NCBI RefSeq assembly: GCF_007990775.1
Contig: NZ_BJXB01000015.1
Span: 1-64,000 of the forward strand
Reading direction: 5' to 3'
Length of the DNA: 64,000 bases
From: Deinococcus cellulosilyticus NBRC 106333 = KACC 11606
GTDB taxonomy: Bacteria > Deinococcota > Deinococci > Deinococcales > Deinococcaceae
Shown: positions 54,062-61,700 of the stretch, one piece after another
How the letters are laid out: each line of letters starts with the position of its first letter
How positions within the stretch are numbered: the first letter of the stretch is position 1
Notes under the pieces: generated by a model
The model's input: the letters and a program-made list of their open reading frames with translations, nothing else
Told to the model about the DNA's origin: nothing
Database searches by the model: none
Translations under genes and position numbers: made by a program

Positions 54062-54952
54062 TTATTGCTCTGCTGCCTGTTTTGCAGCTTCCTCAACGCC
54101 CAGAACCATCCGGTGCCGCTGGTAATGCAGGATGCGGCTGGCTTTTGTTCGCAGAGCCCCAAGATGCTCAGCAGGAGCCCCTGGGAGAATCAGGGCGTCG
54201 AGTTCTGCCAGAGCTGCAGGCTTCTGAAGGTCTGAGAGGGCACGAAGTTCCATCTGTTCCAGCAAACCCTCCAGATCGTAGTGGGTCAGGGCAGGCTGGT
54301 TCAGGGCAGCAGAAAATCCTTTGATATTGGTGAGTTTCGCCATGCCCTCCAGGTGTTCCTGGGCTGTTCCTCTGCTTCTGGCCCACTGGAGCAGCTGTGC
54401 TTTCCACGCTTGCAGAGCTGCATCTTCTGCCTGCAGGTTTATTGTCCGGCAAATCCGGGACCAGGTGGCCCGATCTGCCATGTCCTGAAAGACAGCCCTG
54501 GCTTCATGTGGCAGCTGGCGCAGCCCCTCAAACGCCTGCTCGGAAACCTGAGGAGATGCTGTTTCTGCTCCAGGCGCAACATCAGGAAAGGGTTCTGTGA
54601 TCTCCCACTCCTGAGGGGAAAATGCATCTGGCAGAGCGCTCCCAGCCACTGGAAAGAAAGAGGTCACCTCCCCCAGATGCACACCAAGAACCAGAGGAGT
54701 GTGGGTGAATTTCACAGTGACCTTTCTGGGGGGGGTCCGACCCAGTGCCTGTGAAATCACCGTGCTGCTGGTCAGATGGTCGGTGGTGCAGATCAGGTAC
54801 AGCCACTCCTCCTGAAGGGCAAAGGCATACGAGGTGCAAGAGGAAATCCGATTTTCCTGCACCGGATGATGGAGAAGGGTGCCCTCCGGGTGAAGGGTGA
54901 GCATCTCCTCGGGTCGCAGCAGAACACTCAAAGGCTGATCAGGAACAGGCAT
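54062..54952 (-). CDS. Hypothetical protein (296 residues)
   Basis: I do not recognise this protein. It is soluble and acidic, with a beta-rich N-terminal half (TLLHHPVQENRISSCTSYAFALQ) and a helical C-terminal half (EQAFEGLRQLPHEARAVFQDM, EGLLEQMELRALSDLQ). No signal peptide or membrane segment is present. ATG 54952 has a GGAG before it. It could be a two-domain protein. The neighbouring gene at 55023 lies 70 bp upstream on the same strand. Confidence 0.6.
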   Translation of the reverse strand: MPVPDQPLSVLLRPEEMLTLHPEGTLLHHPVQENRISSCTSYAFALQEEWLYLICTTDHLTSSTVISQALGRTPPRKVTVKFTHTPLVLGVHLGEVTSFFPVAGSALPDAFSPQEWEITEPFPDVAPGAETASPQVSEQAFEGLRQLPHEARAVFQDMADRATWSRICRTINLQAEDAALQAWKAQLLQWARSRGTAQEHLEGMAKLTNIKGFSAALNQPALTHYDLEGLLEQMELRALSDLQKPAALAELDALILPGAPAEHLGALRTKASRILHYQRHRMVLGVEEAAKQAAEQ

Positions 54953-55022
54953 GATTCTCCATGGGAATGGCGTTGCTTTTTCAAGAGGCGAAAGCTGAAC
55001 TTCTGGCTTTGGCCCTGAAGAA

Positions 55023-55909
55023 TCAAGGGGTGCTGTTTCTGATCAGGTTGCGGACAATCACATTGATGGGAGACCGTCGCAAAACACCCTGCGTGTTGAA
55101 CAGTTCGTACTGTTCCTGTCGCTCAAGCCAGACCCCCTCAGACACCCTGGGGTAAATGTAGGTCAGCCGCTCTCCTGCATGTTCGGCAGTGGGCTGGATG
55201 ACTTTGCTCAGCAGCCAGCCTTCACTGCTGTAACGGCACTCTGAAAGCGGCAGGACAGGTCCTGGCTTTTGCTGTTTGAACTCCTGATAAAGATTGACCA
55301 CCACAAAACCTCCAGCTTTGTGTGGAGACAGCGTGCTGCTGATCAGGACTTTGTCGATGGTGCTGATGACATCTTTGAAGGTGATGGTTTCACGAATCAG
55401 GGTTTTGAGTCCACTTCCCTCATGGGTGTAGTGTTCGGCACTGCTGATCATCCCGGTACCTCCCAGTTCTTTTCGAATGGGCTTGCCCTGTTCCCATACC
55501 AGGGTGAATTCAGGTTTGGGAAGCTGCTTCGGATCGGGCACTTCACCCGGGAAAAGGAAATCTTCAGCCATGCTCAGCAGGTTTCCCTCAGGACTGTAGG
55601 TGTACCAGACAATGCTTCTGGACCCCTCTGGATAAAGGCTCTGCTCTTGAGTGATCAGGCCCTCAGCATTCACCACAGCCACTGTTTTGGCCTGGACTTC
55701 TCCCTTTCCACCAGCATTCAAACGATGGTGTTCTCCAGTGATCTGCTGAACTCCAGCAGGATAACGACGGGCTTCTGGGCGTAAGGGACTGGAGTACAGG
55801 TCTTCTGGACAGGTTCTGGGCAGGAAAAATTGGGGGTGTTTTGTGCATGGCTTACAGAAACCGTTAGAACAACCAGAGCAAGACCAAACTTTTTCATCCA
55901 GACCATCAT
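55023..55909 (-). pseudogene. Secreted protein gene with an apparent frameshift
   Basis: The N-terminal part lies in one frame: MKKFGLALVVLTVSVSHA (55897 onwards) is a clear signal peptide, followed by QNTPNFSCPEPVQKTC. That frame stops at 55718. The rest (GVQQITGEHHRLNAGG and on to the end at 55023) lies in another frame and looks like the mature protein. A one-base change near 55750 would join them (PVVI to PAGVQQ). It may be a true pseudogene, an assembly error or a programmed slip. The mature part has about 230 residues and no known domain. Confidence 0.55.
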
Positions 55910-56061
55910 AAGGTCTGTGCCGACGGGGGAAAAGCAACCTTCTGGATAAGGGCTTCTGAATCATGTCAGTCATTCTTTTCAGCTGGAGGCGTGAAACGTT
56001 GAGGTGATGACCCTGCAGGATGCCTTCTTGCCAGGATCATTTTCTCATGGCATCTTGAAGC

Positions 56062-56694
56062 ATGCAGATTCCATGGTCGGCCCATGTGCAGGCGTTACAG
56101 GAGGCCCAGCACTGGTGTTCGCAGCATTTGAAACCAGAACATCTGGCTGTCCCGACAGAAAAAGACATTATTGAGATTCACGTTCTGGACCACATCTATA
56201 TCACGCATGCGACCCATCTGGAGAATTGTTTGAGGTCAGAGGTTCTGCATCCAGAGAATTATCCTGACGAATGGGATGATGCCCGAATGCATCCAGATGC
56301 AATTGTGCGACTGATTGAGAAACGTCATCACCTGTTGCCCCTCTCGGAGCATGGCCTGATCAGGGGACGAATCCTCTGTGTGGGTGAGGAAACCGATACT
56401 GCGATGGGAGAAGGGGTTCCTGCCTCTGATGGATTGATTGACAACAATTATTTGCCTCCCTGGGACAGCTGGTTTGCGTATCTCGCAGGGAATGAGCCTT
56501 CAAGTGGCATCCTGCTGGCCTGGATTCCTGAGCCTCTGGAACACAAGGTGCAGGCTGCTCTGGAAGTTGCCGCCACGCAACCCCTGATCTGGCTGGACCA
56601 GATCAACCAACCCCATCAGTGGGGAGGAAATCCAATGCAGGAGCGTCTCGCCCGGGAAGCTTATGTTGTTTTGATTGAACGCCACCAAGAATAA
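56062..56694 (+). CDS. Hypothetical protein (210 residues)
   Basis: A soluble acidic protein of unknown family. ILCVGEETDTAMGEGVPAS, DNNYLPPWDSWFAYL and LLAWIPEPL are the most distinctive stretches. The Trp/Tyr content and the LPPWDSW segment recall SMI1-like immunity proteins but the match is weak. ATG 56062 is the first in frame. It lies next to the 3' end of the tRNA-intron structure. Confidence 0.55.
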   Translation: MQIPWSAHVQALQEAQHWCSQHLKPEHLAVPTEKDIIEIHVLDHIYITHATHLENCLRSEVLHPENYPDEWDDARMHPDAIVRLIEKRHHLLPLSEHGLIRGRILCVGEETDTAMGEGVPASDGLIDNNYLPPWDSWFAYLAGNEPSSGILLAWIPEPLEHKVQAALEVAATQPLIWLDQINQPHQWGGNPMQERLAREAYVVLIERHQE

Positions 56695-56714
56695 AACCCC
56701 AACCAGGGTTGGGG
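56690..56714 (-). terminator. Terminator of the split tRNA-Glu transcript
   Basis: CCCCAACC pairs with GGTTGGGG; on the minus strand TTTTATT follows. It lies directly beyond the CCA that follows the group II intron. Confidence 0.75.
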
Positions 56715-56720
56715 CAAGTC

Positions 56721-56723
56721 TGG
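56721..56723 (-). tRNA. 3' CCA exon of tRNA-Glu
   Basis: On the minus strand CCA follows directly after the inferred intron end (GAC at 56724-56726) and is followed by the terminator. With the exon at 59182-59253 it would complete the tRNA after splicing. Confidence 0.5.
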
Positions 56724-59181
56724 GTCGGGTAAGGAAGTGAAGTTACCTCCACTCCCTCCCCTCAGAACCGGACGTGAGACTTTCACCTCATCCGGCTCAA
56801 GCAAATCACGGGGCCTCAATCAGAAGTTTTCTCGCAGAGAGCGGGGTATCCCGTTTGCTACTGCTGTGGATTTGCTGGTGACAGAGTTTGTGTACTAATC
56901 GGATGTTTTTCATGTCACTGCGTTCCTTCAGAGTCTTGTCCAGAATCATGTGATGTTCGTGGAGTTCTTCCCCATTGAGGAGACGATCCCCACACACCGG
57001 ACACTTATAGTTTTGGGTTGCAGCCAACCGCTGCTGAAAGCGGTTTAATTGTGACACCTTTCTTTGCCTGATAGCCCAATAATCCTTGAGCTGGGCATTG
57101 TCGGGTGACGCGCTACCTTTAACCATGACATGTCGTTCGATGCCTATCCAACCAAACCGCAACAAGAAGTAAGGGCTGTATTTGAGTCCAAAGACCCATT
57201 TATCGCTACTCTTTTTGTTGCGTTTTCCAAAGTATTTGGCCATACGCCAACTTGTGGATTTATTTGGGTGAGTTCTGTTGACATACCGAATTGCACGGTA
57301 ATTCATCCAGTGATCTAGATAACTGAATGCAGCAGAGGAAACACCAACTCGGAAGTAATTTGCCCAACCGCGCATGATGGGATTCAGCTTCATACAGACA
57401 TCATCTGCGTCTTTTCCAGCCATATCAAGCCAGATTTTTCGCAGCTTGTCTTTAATTCGCAGAATCGTTTTCTTGCTTGGTTTGATAAGTACGCTTGATC
57501 CTTTCTTCCTTCGGTTGCTCGGGTATTCTCGAACATTGAAGCCGAGGAAGTCAAATCCAATGCTCAGGTGCGTAATCCGGGTCTTTTCCTCAGAAAGTTC
57601 CAGACCCCTTTTCGCTAGCCAGTTGCTCAGGATCTGTTTACTGGTTTCTGCGTCTTCCTGGGATTCACAGAACACGACAAAATCATCTGCATACCTTACT
57701 ACTGACCTTGGGCCAAGAACCGCTTCCCTACCGGGACTACGCCTGATAGATAATGCAGATTCCATGCCGTGCAATGCAATATTTGCCAACAGGGGTGAAA
57801 TCACTCCACCTTGCGGTGTCCCCGCTTCAGTGTCCTGAAATTTCCCATTCTCCATGACTCCAGCCTTAAGCCATTGTTTGACCAACTCGTGACCGGGTGT
57901 GTCTTTGATGGCGTTCAGCACAAAATCGTGATTAATGTTATCGAAGGCACCTTTGATGTCTGCGTCCACTACCCATTTTTTACGTCCTCTCCAGTTGGAG
58001 GTGATGTTATAAATGGCTGTGATCGCATCATGTGCGCTTCGTCCCGGCCTGAAACCGTAGCTACTGGCTTCAAACCGTGCTTCCCATTGAGGTTCCATTG
58101 CGTTTTTAACTTTGGCCTGGAGGCATCGGTCTAAGACGGTAGGAATCCCCAAAGGGCGTTGTTTCCCATTGGCCTTTGGTATGTACACCCTACGAGCGGG
58201 TTTGGCGCGCCAGGGTTCAGCAGTAGAAAGGAGGTCTACCAGTTTGCCCTTTTCTTTAGCAGTGGAAACCACCACTTTATCCACACCCGCTGTCTGTTTG
58301 CCAGCATTGATTTCCGTAACCCTCCGAACGCTTTGCAGCGTGTTAGATTGGCTGCGGAGCATCAACTTCTGTAGGTTCTTCACCTTGCGGTGATTACCTT
58401 CCTGTTCGGCCCTGAAGATTCGTCGTCTCAAGTTGCGAACATTCCGATTTACTGTCTGCCAGTCGGTAGTCAGCCAATCGGATTGCCCTTTGGTTTCGAT
58501 TGCGTTTGATCGCATCTATCTGCCCCTCAGTGAACAACTCTTACTTGGGTCTTCAGGAGATTTACCTGTACCACGTCTGCACCCTTTCAGGTTGGGTATC
58601 TCCGCCTGGGCGGCCCTATCCAATCGGTTATCAGTTCAAGCACCTGACGGCTTCTGCTTCCCGTTGCCTTTCGGCCATCACAAACACAGGTTGTTTGCGT
58701 GTTTTCACATGGCGTTCGCTTCTTGGTACATCCTTTTCCCGCTAACCTGTCGGTCATCCTTACGGATTTCCTACCATTGCTGGGGGCTATCGGGGTTATC
58801 ACGTTCCACGTCATAAAGATGCGACTGGGGAAGGTGCCTTCTCTACTCCGGGGTCTTGGTGTTCCCGTCATTCTCATTGAGGGAATGATTCGTCATGCAG
58901 AGTGTAGGTGCATGTTCTTTGACCCATCTACCGTATCAATCACATTCGGCAGGTCCCGCTAACGGAGCCTCAACGAAGATTCACTTTCGTTCACCATTCC
59001 AGTCTTTCCCTCGCCCGACTTCCTCTGTGATTAGATTCCATCTTGGGCTTTCTAATCTGCTTCGCACCCCTCCGTTACCAGAGACGCACTCAATTAGTGG
59101 GAATAGGTTTGAACACTAACCTAGAATCCGTTTCTTACCTCCTTCACGAATTCACTTTAATGACGCGACATCGTGTCGCAC
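56724..59181 (-). mobile_element. Group II intron, 2458 nt
   Basis: The 5' end is GTGCGAC at 59181, the standard group II start, and the 3' end is ACCCGAC at 56724. Domain V is present as GAGCCGGATGAGG and its complement ending CGTCCGGTTC, near 56766-56799. A domain VI-like stem with a bulged A follows. About 665 nt of ribozyme precede the intron-encoded protein. It is inserted between A73 and CCA of a tRNA-Glu gene. Short ORFs on either strand in the RNA part look non-coding. Confidence 0.85.
56806..58515 (-). CDS. ltrA: Group II intron reverse transcriptase/maturase with HNH domain
   Basis: A 569-residue intron-encoded protein. The reverse transcriptase domain has YIPKANGKQRPLGIP, GFRPGRSAHDA and the catalytic YADD (275-278). 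Domain X (maturase) lies around 370-450 (NPIMRGWANYFR). The C-terminal DNA-endonuclease domain has CPVCGDRLLNGEELHEHHM, with the HNH His residues. All catalytic residues look intact, so the element may be mobile and able to splice. The start codon ATG 58515 lies within the intron's domain IV. Confidence 0.95.
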   Translation of the reverse strand: MRSNAIETKGQSDWLTTDWQTVNRNVRNLRRRIFRAEQEGNHRKVKNLQKLMLRSQSNTLQSVRRVTEINAGKQTAGVDKVVVSTAKEKGKLVDLLSTAEPWRAKPARRVYIPKANGKQRPLGIPTVLDRCLQAKVKNAMEPQWEARFEASSYGFRPGRSAHDAITAIYNITSNWRGRKKWVVDADIKGAFDNINHDFVLNAIKDTPGHELVKQWLKAGVMENGKFQDTEAGTPQGGVISPLLANIALHGMESALSIRRSPGREAVLGPRSVVRYADDFVVFCESQEDAETSKQILSNWLAKRGLELSEEKTRITHLSIGFDFLGFNVREYPSNRRKKGSSVLIKPSKKTILRIKDKLRKIWLDMAGKDADDVCMKLNPIMRGWANYFRVGVSSAAFSYLDHWMNYRAIRYVNRTHPNKSTSWRMAKYFGKRNKKSSDKWVFGLKYSPYFLLRFGWIGIERHVMVKGSASPDNAQLKDYWAIRQRKVSQLNRFQQRLAATQNYKCPVCGDRLLNGEELHEHHMILDKTLKERSDMKNIRLVHKLCHQQIHSSSKRDTPLSARKLLIEAP

Positions 59182-59253
59182 TACACCCAGGCAGATTCGA
59201 ACTGCCGTACACCAGGAGAAAGCTGGTGGTCCTGACCGCTAGACGATGGGTGC
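59182..59253 (-). tRNA. tRNA-Glu (anticodon UUC), 5' exon up to A73
   Basis: Runs from GCACCCA through the D stem GTC, the anticodon stem CCAGC with TTC (loop CTTTCTC), and the T arm GGCAG-TTCGAAT-CTGCC to TGGGTGT and A73. Every stem pairs; the first acceptor pair is G-U, which is unusual. Directly after A73 the DNA continues with GTGCGAC, the 5' end of the group II intron. CCA appears only after the intron, at 56721-56723. Confidence 0.8.
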
Positions 59254-59283
59254 ATGTGTGAATGTCTTGATGCCTGATGAAAT

Positions 59284-59360
59284 TGGTGATCTGGGAGGGA
59301 TTCGAACCCCCGACCCCACGGTTCGTAGCCGTGTGCTCTGTCCAGCTGAGCCACCAGATC
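59284..59360 (-). tRNA. tRNA-Arg (anticodon ACG)
   Basis: A complete cloverleaf of 77 nt with GATCTGG pairing with CCAGATC, anticodon loop CTACGAA (anticodon ACG) and an encoded CCA. Confidence 0.95.
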
Positions 59361-59373
59361 ATGAATGAAAAAG

Positions 59374-59497
59374 CTCTTCCGGGAGGAATTGAACCTCCAA
59401 CCTTCAGTTAACGGTAACCCCTGTCCTGCGGCCCACAACAGCAGGCAAGTGTCCGGAAAGGGTTGGGCTGGTGCTCTACCAGTTGAGCTACGGAAGA
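59374..59497 (-). tRNA. tRNA-like gene with about 50 extra bases in the anticodon arm
   Basis: The outer parts are a normal tRNA: acceptor TCTTCCG with CGGAAGA, D arm GCTC-AACTGGTA-GAGC, and T arm GGAGG-TTCAATT-CCTCC. Between D and T arms there are 73 bases instead of about 22. The insert can form CCTGC with GCAGG and AACCC with GGGTT stems. No CCA is encoded, and no standard anticodon loop can be drawn. GTTAAC in the 3' part hints at a former tRNA-Asn. It may be a degraded tRNA or one carrying an insert. Confidence 0.5.
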
Positions 59498-59554
59498 GAA
59501 AAAAGGATTTGTTTCTGGGTCTGCCAGCAGATGAAGAGGCTCTTTGCTTTCTGC

Positions 59555-59640
59555 CCTCGGCTCTCGGCCCTGGGCCCTCGGCGTTTACCCTGCTGCCTTC
59601 TGCCTTCCTGGCTCTCGGCCCTCGGTCCTCAGCCCTGGGC
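59555..59640. repeat. Mixed heptamer arrays between tRNA genes
   Basis: Units of the CTCGGCC/CTCGGCT kind (59555-59582 and 59610-59640) flank units of the CTGCCTT kind (59592-59608). Both unit types also occur alone, at 11871-11992 and 63423-63569. Confidence 0.55.
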
Positions 59641-59644
59641 AATG

Positions 59645-59730
59645 TGGTGCGAGAAGGGGGACTTGAACCCCCACACCTTTCGGCTCTGGCTTCTGAGACC
59701 AGCGTGTCTACCGGATTCCACCATCCTCGC
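59645..59730 (-). tRNA. tRNA-Leu (anticodon CAG)
   Basis: An 86-nt type II tRNA. GCGAGGA pairs with TTCTCGC; the anticodon loop CTCAGAA has CAG. A long variable arm precedes the T arm GGGGG-TTCAAGT-CCCCC. CCA is encoded. Confidence 0.95.
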
Positions 59731-59843
59731 TCGTGCCCTGCATACGTTCAGAGCAAGAAAGATTTTAGCAGTGGCACCGGAGCACAGAATCTGTCGAATG
59801 GCACAGCCCTGTGTAGGTCGTGTTGCGGGGAACAGGAGTGAGG

Positions 59844-59871
59844 GGTCAGCCATCTGGCTTTCAGCATTCAG
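59844..59871. repeat. Heptamer array (GTCAGCC type), copy 2
   Basis: GTCAGCC, ATCTGGC, TTTCAGC and ATTCAGG are imperfect 7-base units similar to those at 20771-20798. Confidence 0.35.
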
Positions 59872-59878
59872 GAAAGGT

Positions 59879-60076
59879 TTACCTCTCCTGGATGTGGAGG
59901 GGCCTGGAGGAAGGTTCTGGCTGGGGCTGGTTTCTGTGTTCTTTCTTCCACAGCCTTTGCCACCACTTCGGTGTTTGAATTCTGGGCTGGGCATCCTGCT
60001 CAGGGGTGGGGGGTTCTCGCATCTCCAGGATGCCTCTGACAAACAGATAGGCGTACAGGTTGTGGTTCCCGTCCAT
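59879..60076 (-). CDS. Small protein B of a two-member family (65 residues)
   Basis: MDGNHNLYAYLFVRGILEM is followed by REPPTP and a Gln/Lys/Arg-rich tail. It aligns with small protein A (23245-23436). The 19 bases GGTTCACGCTCCTTTGA(+) just before the ATG are the same in both, as are the TTGACC and TACACT promoter elements. The proteins diverge after the EPP segment, which points to selection on the N-terminal half. It lies between the tRNA cluster and mini-unit copy 6. Function is unknown. Confidence 0.6.
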   Translation of the reverse strand: MDGNHNLYAYLFVRGILEMREPPTPEQDAQPRIQTPKWWQRLWKKEHRNQPQPEPSSRPLHIQER

Positions 60077-60098
60077 GGTTCACGCTCCTTTGAAGAGG

Positions 60099-60129
60099 AG
60101 TGTAAGGGCTTCCGCAACGGGAAGGTCAA
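60099..60129 (-). promoter_or_regulatory. Promoter of small protein B
   Basis: TTGACC (60124-60129) and TACACT (60099-60104) on the minus strand with a 19-bp spacer, as for small protein A. The spacer holds the dyad CTTCC-CGTTGC-GGAAG. Confidence 0.55.
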
Positions 60130-60205
60130 GCCCTTGCAGCACATCAGAGAACAGGGAAGGCCAGGAGAGAATCTCAGGACATGGGCAGGTTCAGGCTGGA
60201 TAAGC

Positions 60206-60272
60206 TTGACGAATGGTGCATACTGGGATACACTATAAATATCAATCGGCCAAGTGCCGAATTTTTTGTTTT
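60206..60272 (+). ncRNA. Promoter-hairpin mini-unit, copy 6
   Basis: TTGACG (60206-60211), 17 bp, TACACT (60229-60234), hairpin TCGGC-CAAGT-GCCGA (60246-60260), then A-T6-G-T4. The loop differs from copies 1-3 while the stem is kept. Confidence 0.6.
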
Positions 60273-60273
60273 G

Positions 60274-60300
60274 GCCCCTGATCAGGGGCTTTTTGTTTTT
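60274..60300 (+). terminator. Second terminator behind mini-unit copy 6
   Basis: The perfect palindrome GCCCCTGATCAGGGGC followed by T5-G-T5. It repeats the T-G-T pattern of the mini-unit. The next 290 bp up to the gene at 60591 hold nothing I can identify. Confidence 0.75.
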
Positions 60301-60590
60301 GCACCTTCAGCAGGGGCAGGCTCTCAAGATTGCTGTTGAACCAGAAAGGGCCCATCAAAGCTGATGCTGGACTGTTCCATCACCATTTCTGAGGTCAGTC
60401 TATAAATGATGCCCAGCTGAAATCATTTGAAGCCTGAGAAAACACATGAAGAACATGGGAATTCATCTGGTTGGTTATTAGCACTGTGAGGAAAACAAAA
60501 CATCATTTCTGACAATGTCATCAGGGACAGGCGGGCATAATGGAGTCAATCTTAGAACGGATTGCCGAGATCCGGGAAGGAGAAATAGAC

Positions 60591-60812
60591 ATGAGTGAAC
60601 CCAATTATAAACCTGACGAGCATCATGACACCGACAAAGAATTCAAGCAGCAGGAAAACGCCCAGGGCGTCACCGGAAAAGTTCAGAAAGACCACCGTGG
60701 TGGTGGTGAAGGTGGCTCCAAAGGTGGCAACGTCGGTCCCAATACGGGGATCGGGGGTGGTCAGGGCACCAATGGTGGTGTCGGGACCAATGGAAGCCGC
60801 CAGGGCTCTTGA
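60591..60812 (+). CDS. Small glycine-rich hydrophilic protein (73 residues)
   Basis: MSEPNYKPDEHHDTDKEF opens a charged N-terminal half; the second half is Gly/As(n)-rich (GGSKGGNVGPNTGIGGGQGTN). AAGGAGA lies nine bases before ATG 60591, which I prefer to an upstream ATG at 60540. The composition recalls small stress-related disordered proteins, but I recognise no family. Confidence 0.55.
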   Translation: MSEPNYKPDEHHDTDKEFKQQENAQGVTGKVQKDHRGGGEGGSKGGNVGPNTGIGGGQGTNGGVGTNGSRQGS

Positions 60813-60995
60813 AACACTGATTTGCATCACCTGATGAAACCTGCTTCACAGATTTTGACCTGATGACACAACACACTGTTCCGTTTCACGCTTACTCCAG
60901 GAATCAGAAGAGGCCACCCCGTGCGAAGGGTGGCTTTCTTCTTTGCATTCTGGTTTTGCTGGACGCACAATCAAAGAAGAGGTTCTGGAGGCTGC

Positions 60996-61607
60996 ATGTC
61001 TGGTCACCTTCTGGGAAACCGTACTCCTGATTTTGTGTGGAACATCAAATACCACGCAAAGTATGACCATTCTCGCGAAATTGTGCCGGGAGACCTTTAT
61101 CCAGTCATCCGCAGAGATCCAGCGAACCCACATGAATTGGAAGCAGCCTTGATGCGCTGGGGCCTGGTGCCGCACTGGTGCACCCATCCTGCAGACATCC
61201 AGAAATACGGCTCAAAGACCCACAATGCACGCTCGGAAACGGCCCATGAACTCCCCACCTTCCGGGACAGTTTTCAGCGGAGACGCTGCCTGATCCAGAT
61301 TTCAGGGTTTTACGAGTGGCGCAAGATTGAAAAGTTCCGGGAGAAACACCAGATCCTCAGCAGCACAGGCGGTCCCCTGATCCTTGCAGGTTTATGGGAC
61401 CGTGCTTACATCGAAGATGAAACGCTGGATTCTTTCACCATCCTGACCTGCCCTCCCAATGCCCTGATGGATGAGGTGCACCACCGCATGCCTGTCATTC
61501 TGGGCCAGAAGGCCGCCAGAGACTGGATGGAGGGAAGGGGAGACCCTGCAGAACTGCTGCGGCCCTGTCCATCCCACTGGCTGGACATTCAACCTGCCGA
61601 GGAATAA
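60996..61607 (+). CDS. HMCES/YedK (SOS response-associated peptidase)-like protein lacking Cys2
   Basis: A 203-residue protein. Its core matches the SRAP family that protects abasic sites: MRWGLVPHW, NARSET (Asn77), ISGFYEWRK (Glu107) and HHRMPVIL (His162). The family nucleophile is Cys2 in MCGR; here the protein starts MSGHLLGNR, so Cys2 is Ser2. GGAGG precedes ATG 60996. Without the cysteine the usual DNA-protein crosslink cannot form, so it may have another role. It could also be a wrong start, but no MCGR codons occur in frame. Confidence 0.8.
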   Translation: MSGHLLGNRTPDFVWNIKYHAKYDHSREIVPGDLYPVIRRDPANPHELEAALMRWGLVPHWCTHPADIQKYGSKTHNARSETAHELPTFRDSFQRRRCLIQISGFYEWRKIEKFREKHQILSSTGGPLILAGLWDRAYIEDETLDSFTILTCPPNALMDEVHHRMPVILGQKAARDWMEGRGDPAELLRPCPSHWLDIQPAEE

Positions 61608-61638
61608 AAAAACCCCGGAGGTGATCCGGGAACAATTG

Positions 61639-61667
61639 AAAGATCGCACACTCCTGAGCGGTCTTTT
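61639..61667 (+). terminator. Hairpin after the SRAP-like gene
   Basis: AAAGATCGC pairs with GCGGTCTTT (one T-G pair), followed by T and AC. It could end the SRAP transcript. Confidence 0.45.
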
Positions 61668-61685
61668 ACAGGATAGGAGGTGCAT

Positions 61686-61700
61686 ATGAAAAACATCTGA
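61686..61700 (+). CDS. Four-codon ORF (MKNI) behind a strong RBS
   Basis: ATG AAA AAC ATC TGA with AGGAGG five bases upstream (61675-61680). So strong a Shine-Dalgarno for a four-codon frame suggests a leader or minigene rather than a protein gene. No downstream gene starts within 280 bp. Confidence 0.3.
   Translation: MKNI

Noticed and set aside
58516..59181. Short plus-strand ORFs in the group II intron RNA
   Set aside because: The region is ribozyme domains I-IV of the intron; the frames have no RBS and no recognisable product.
59471..60238. A 255-codon plus-strand frame
   Set aside because: It runs across tRNA-Leu, a heptamer repeat and small protein B on the other strand; no RBS or domain.
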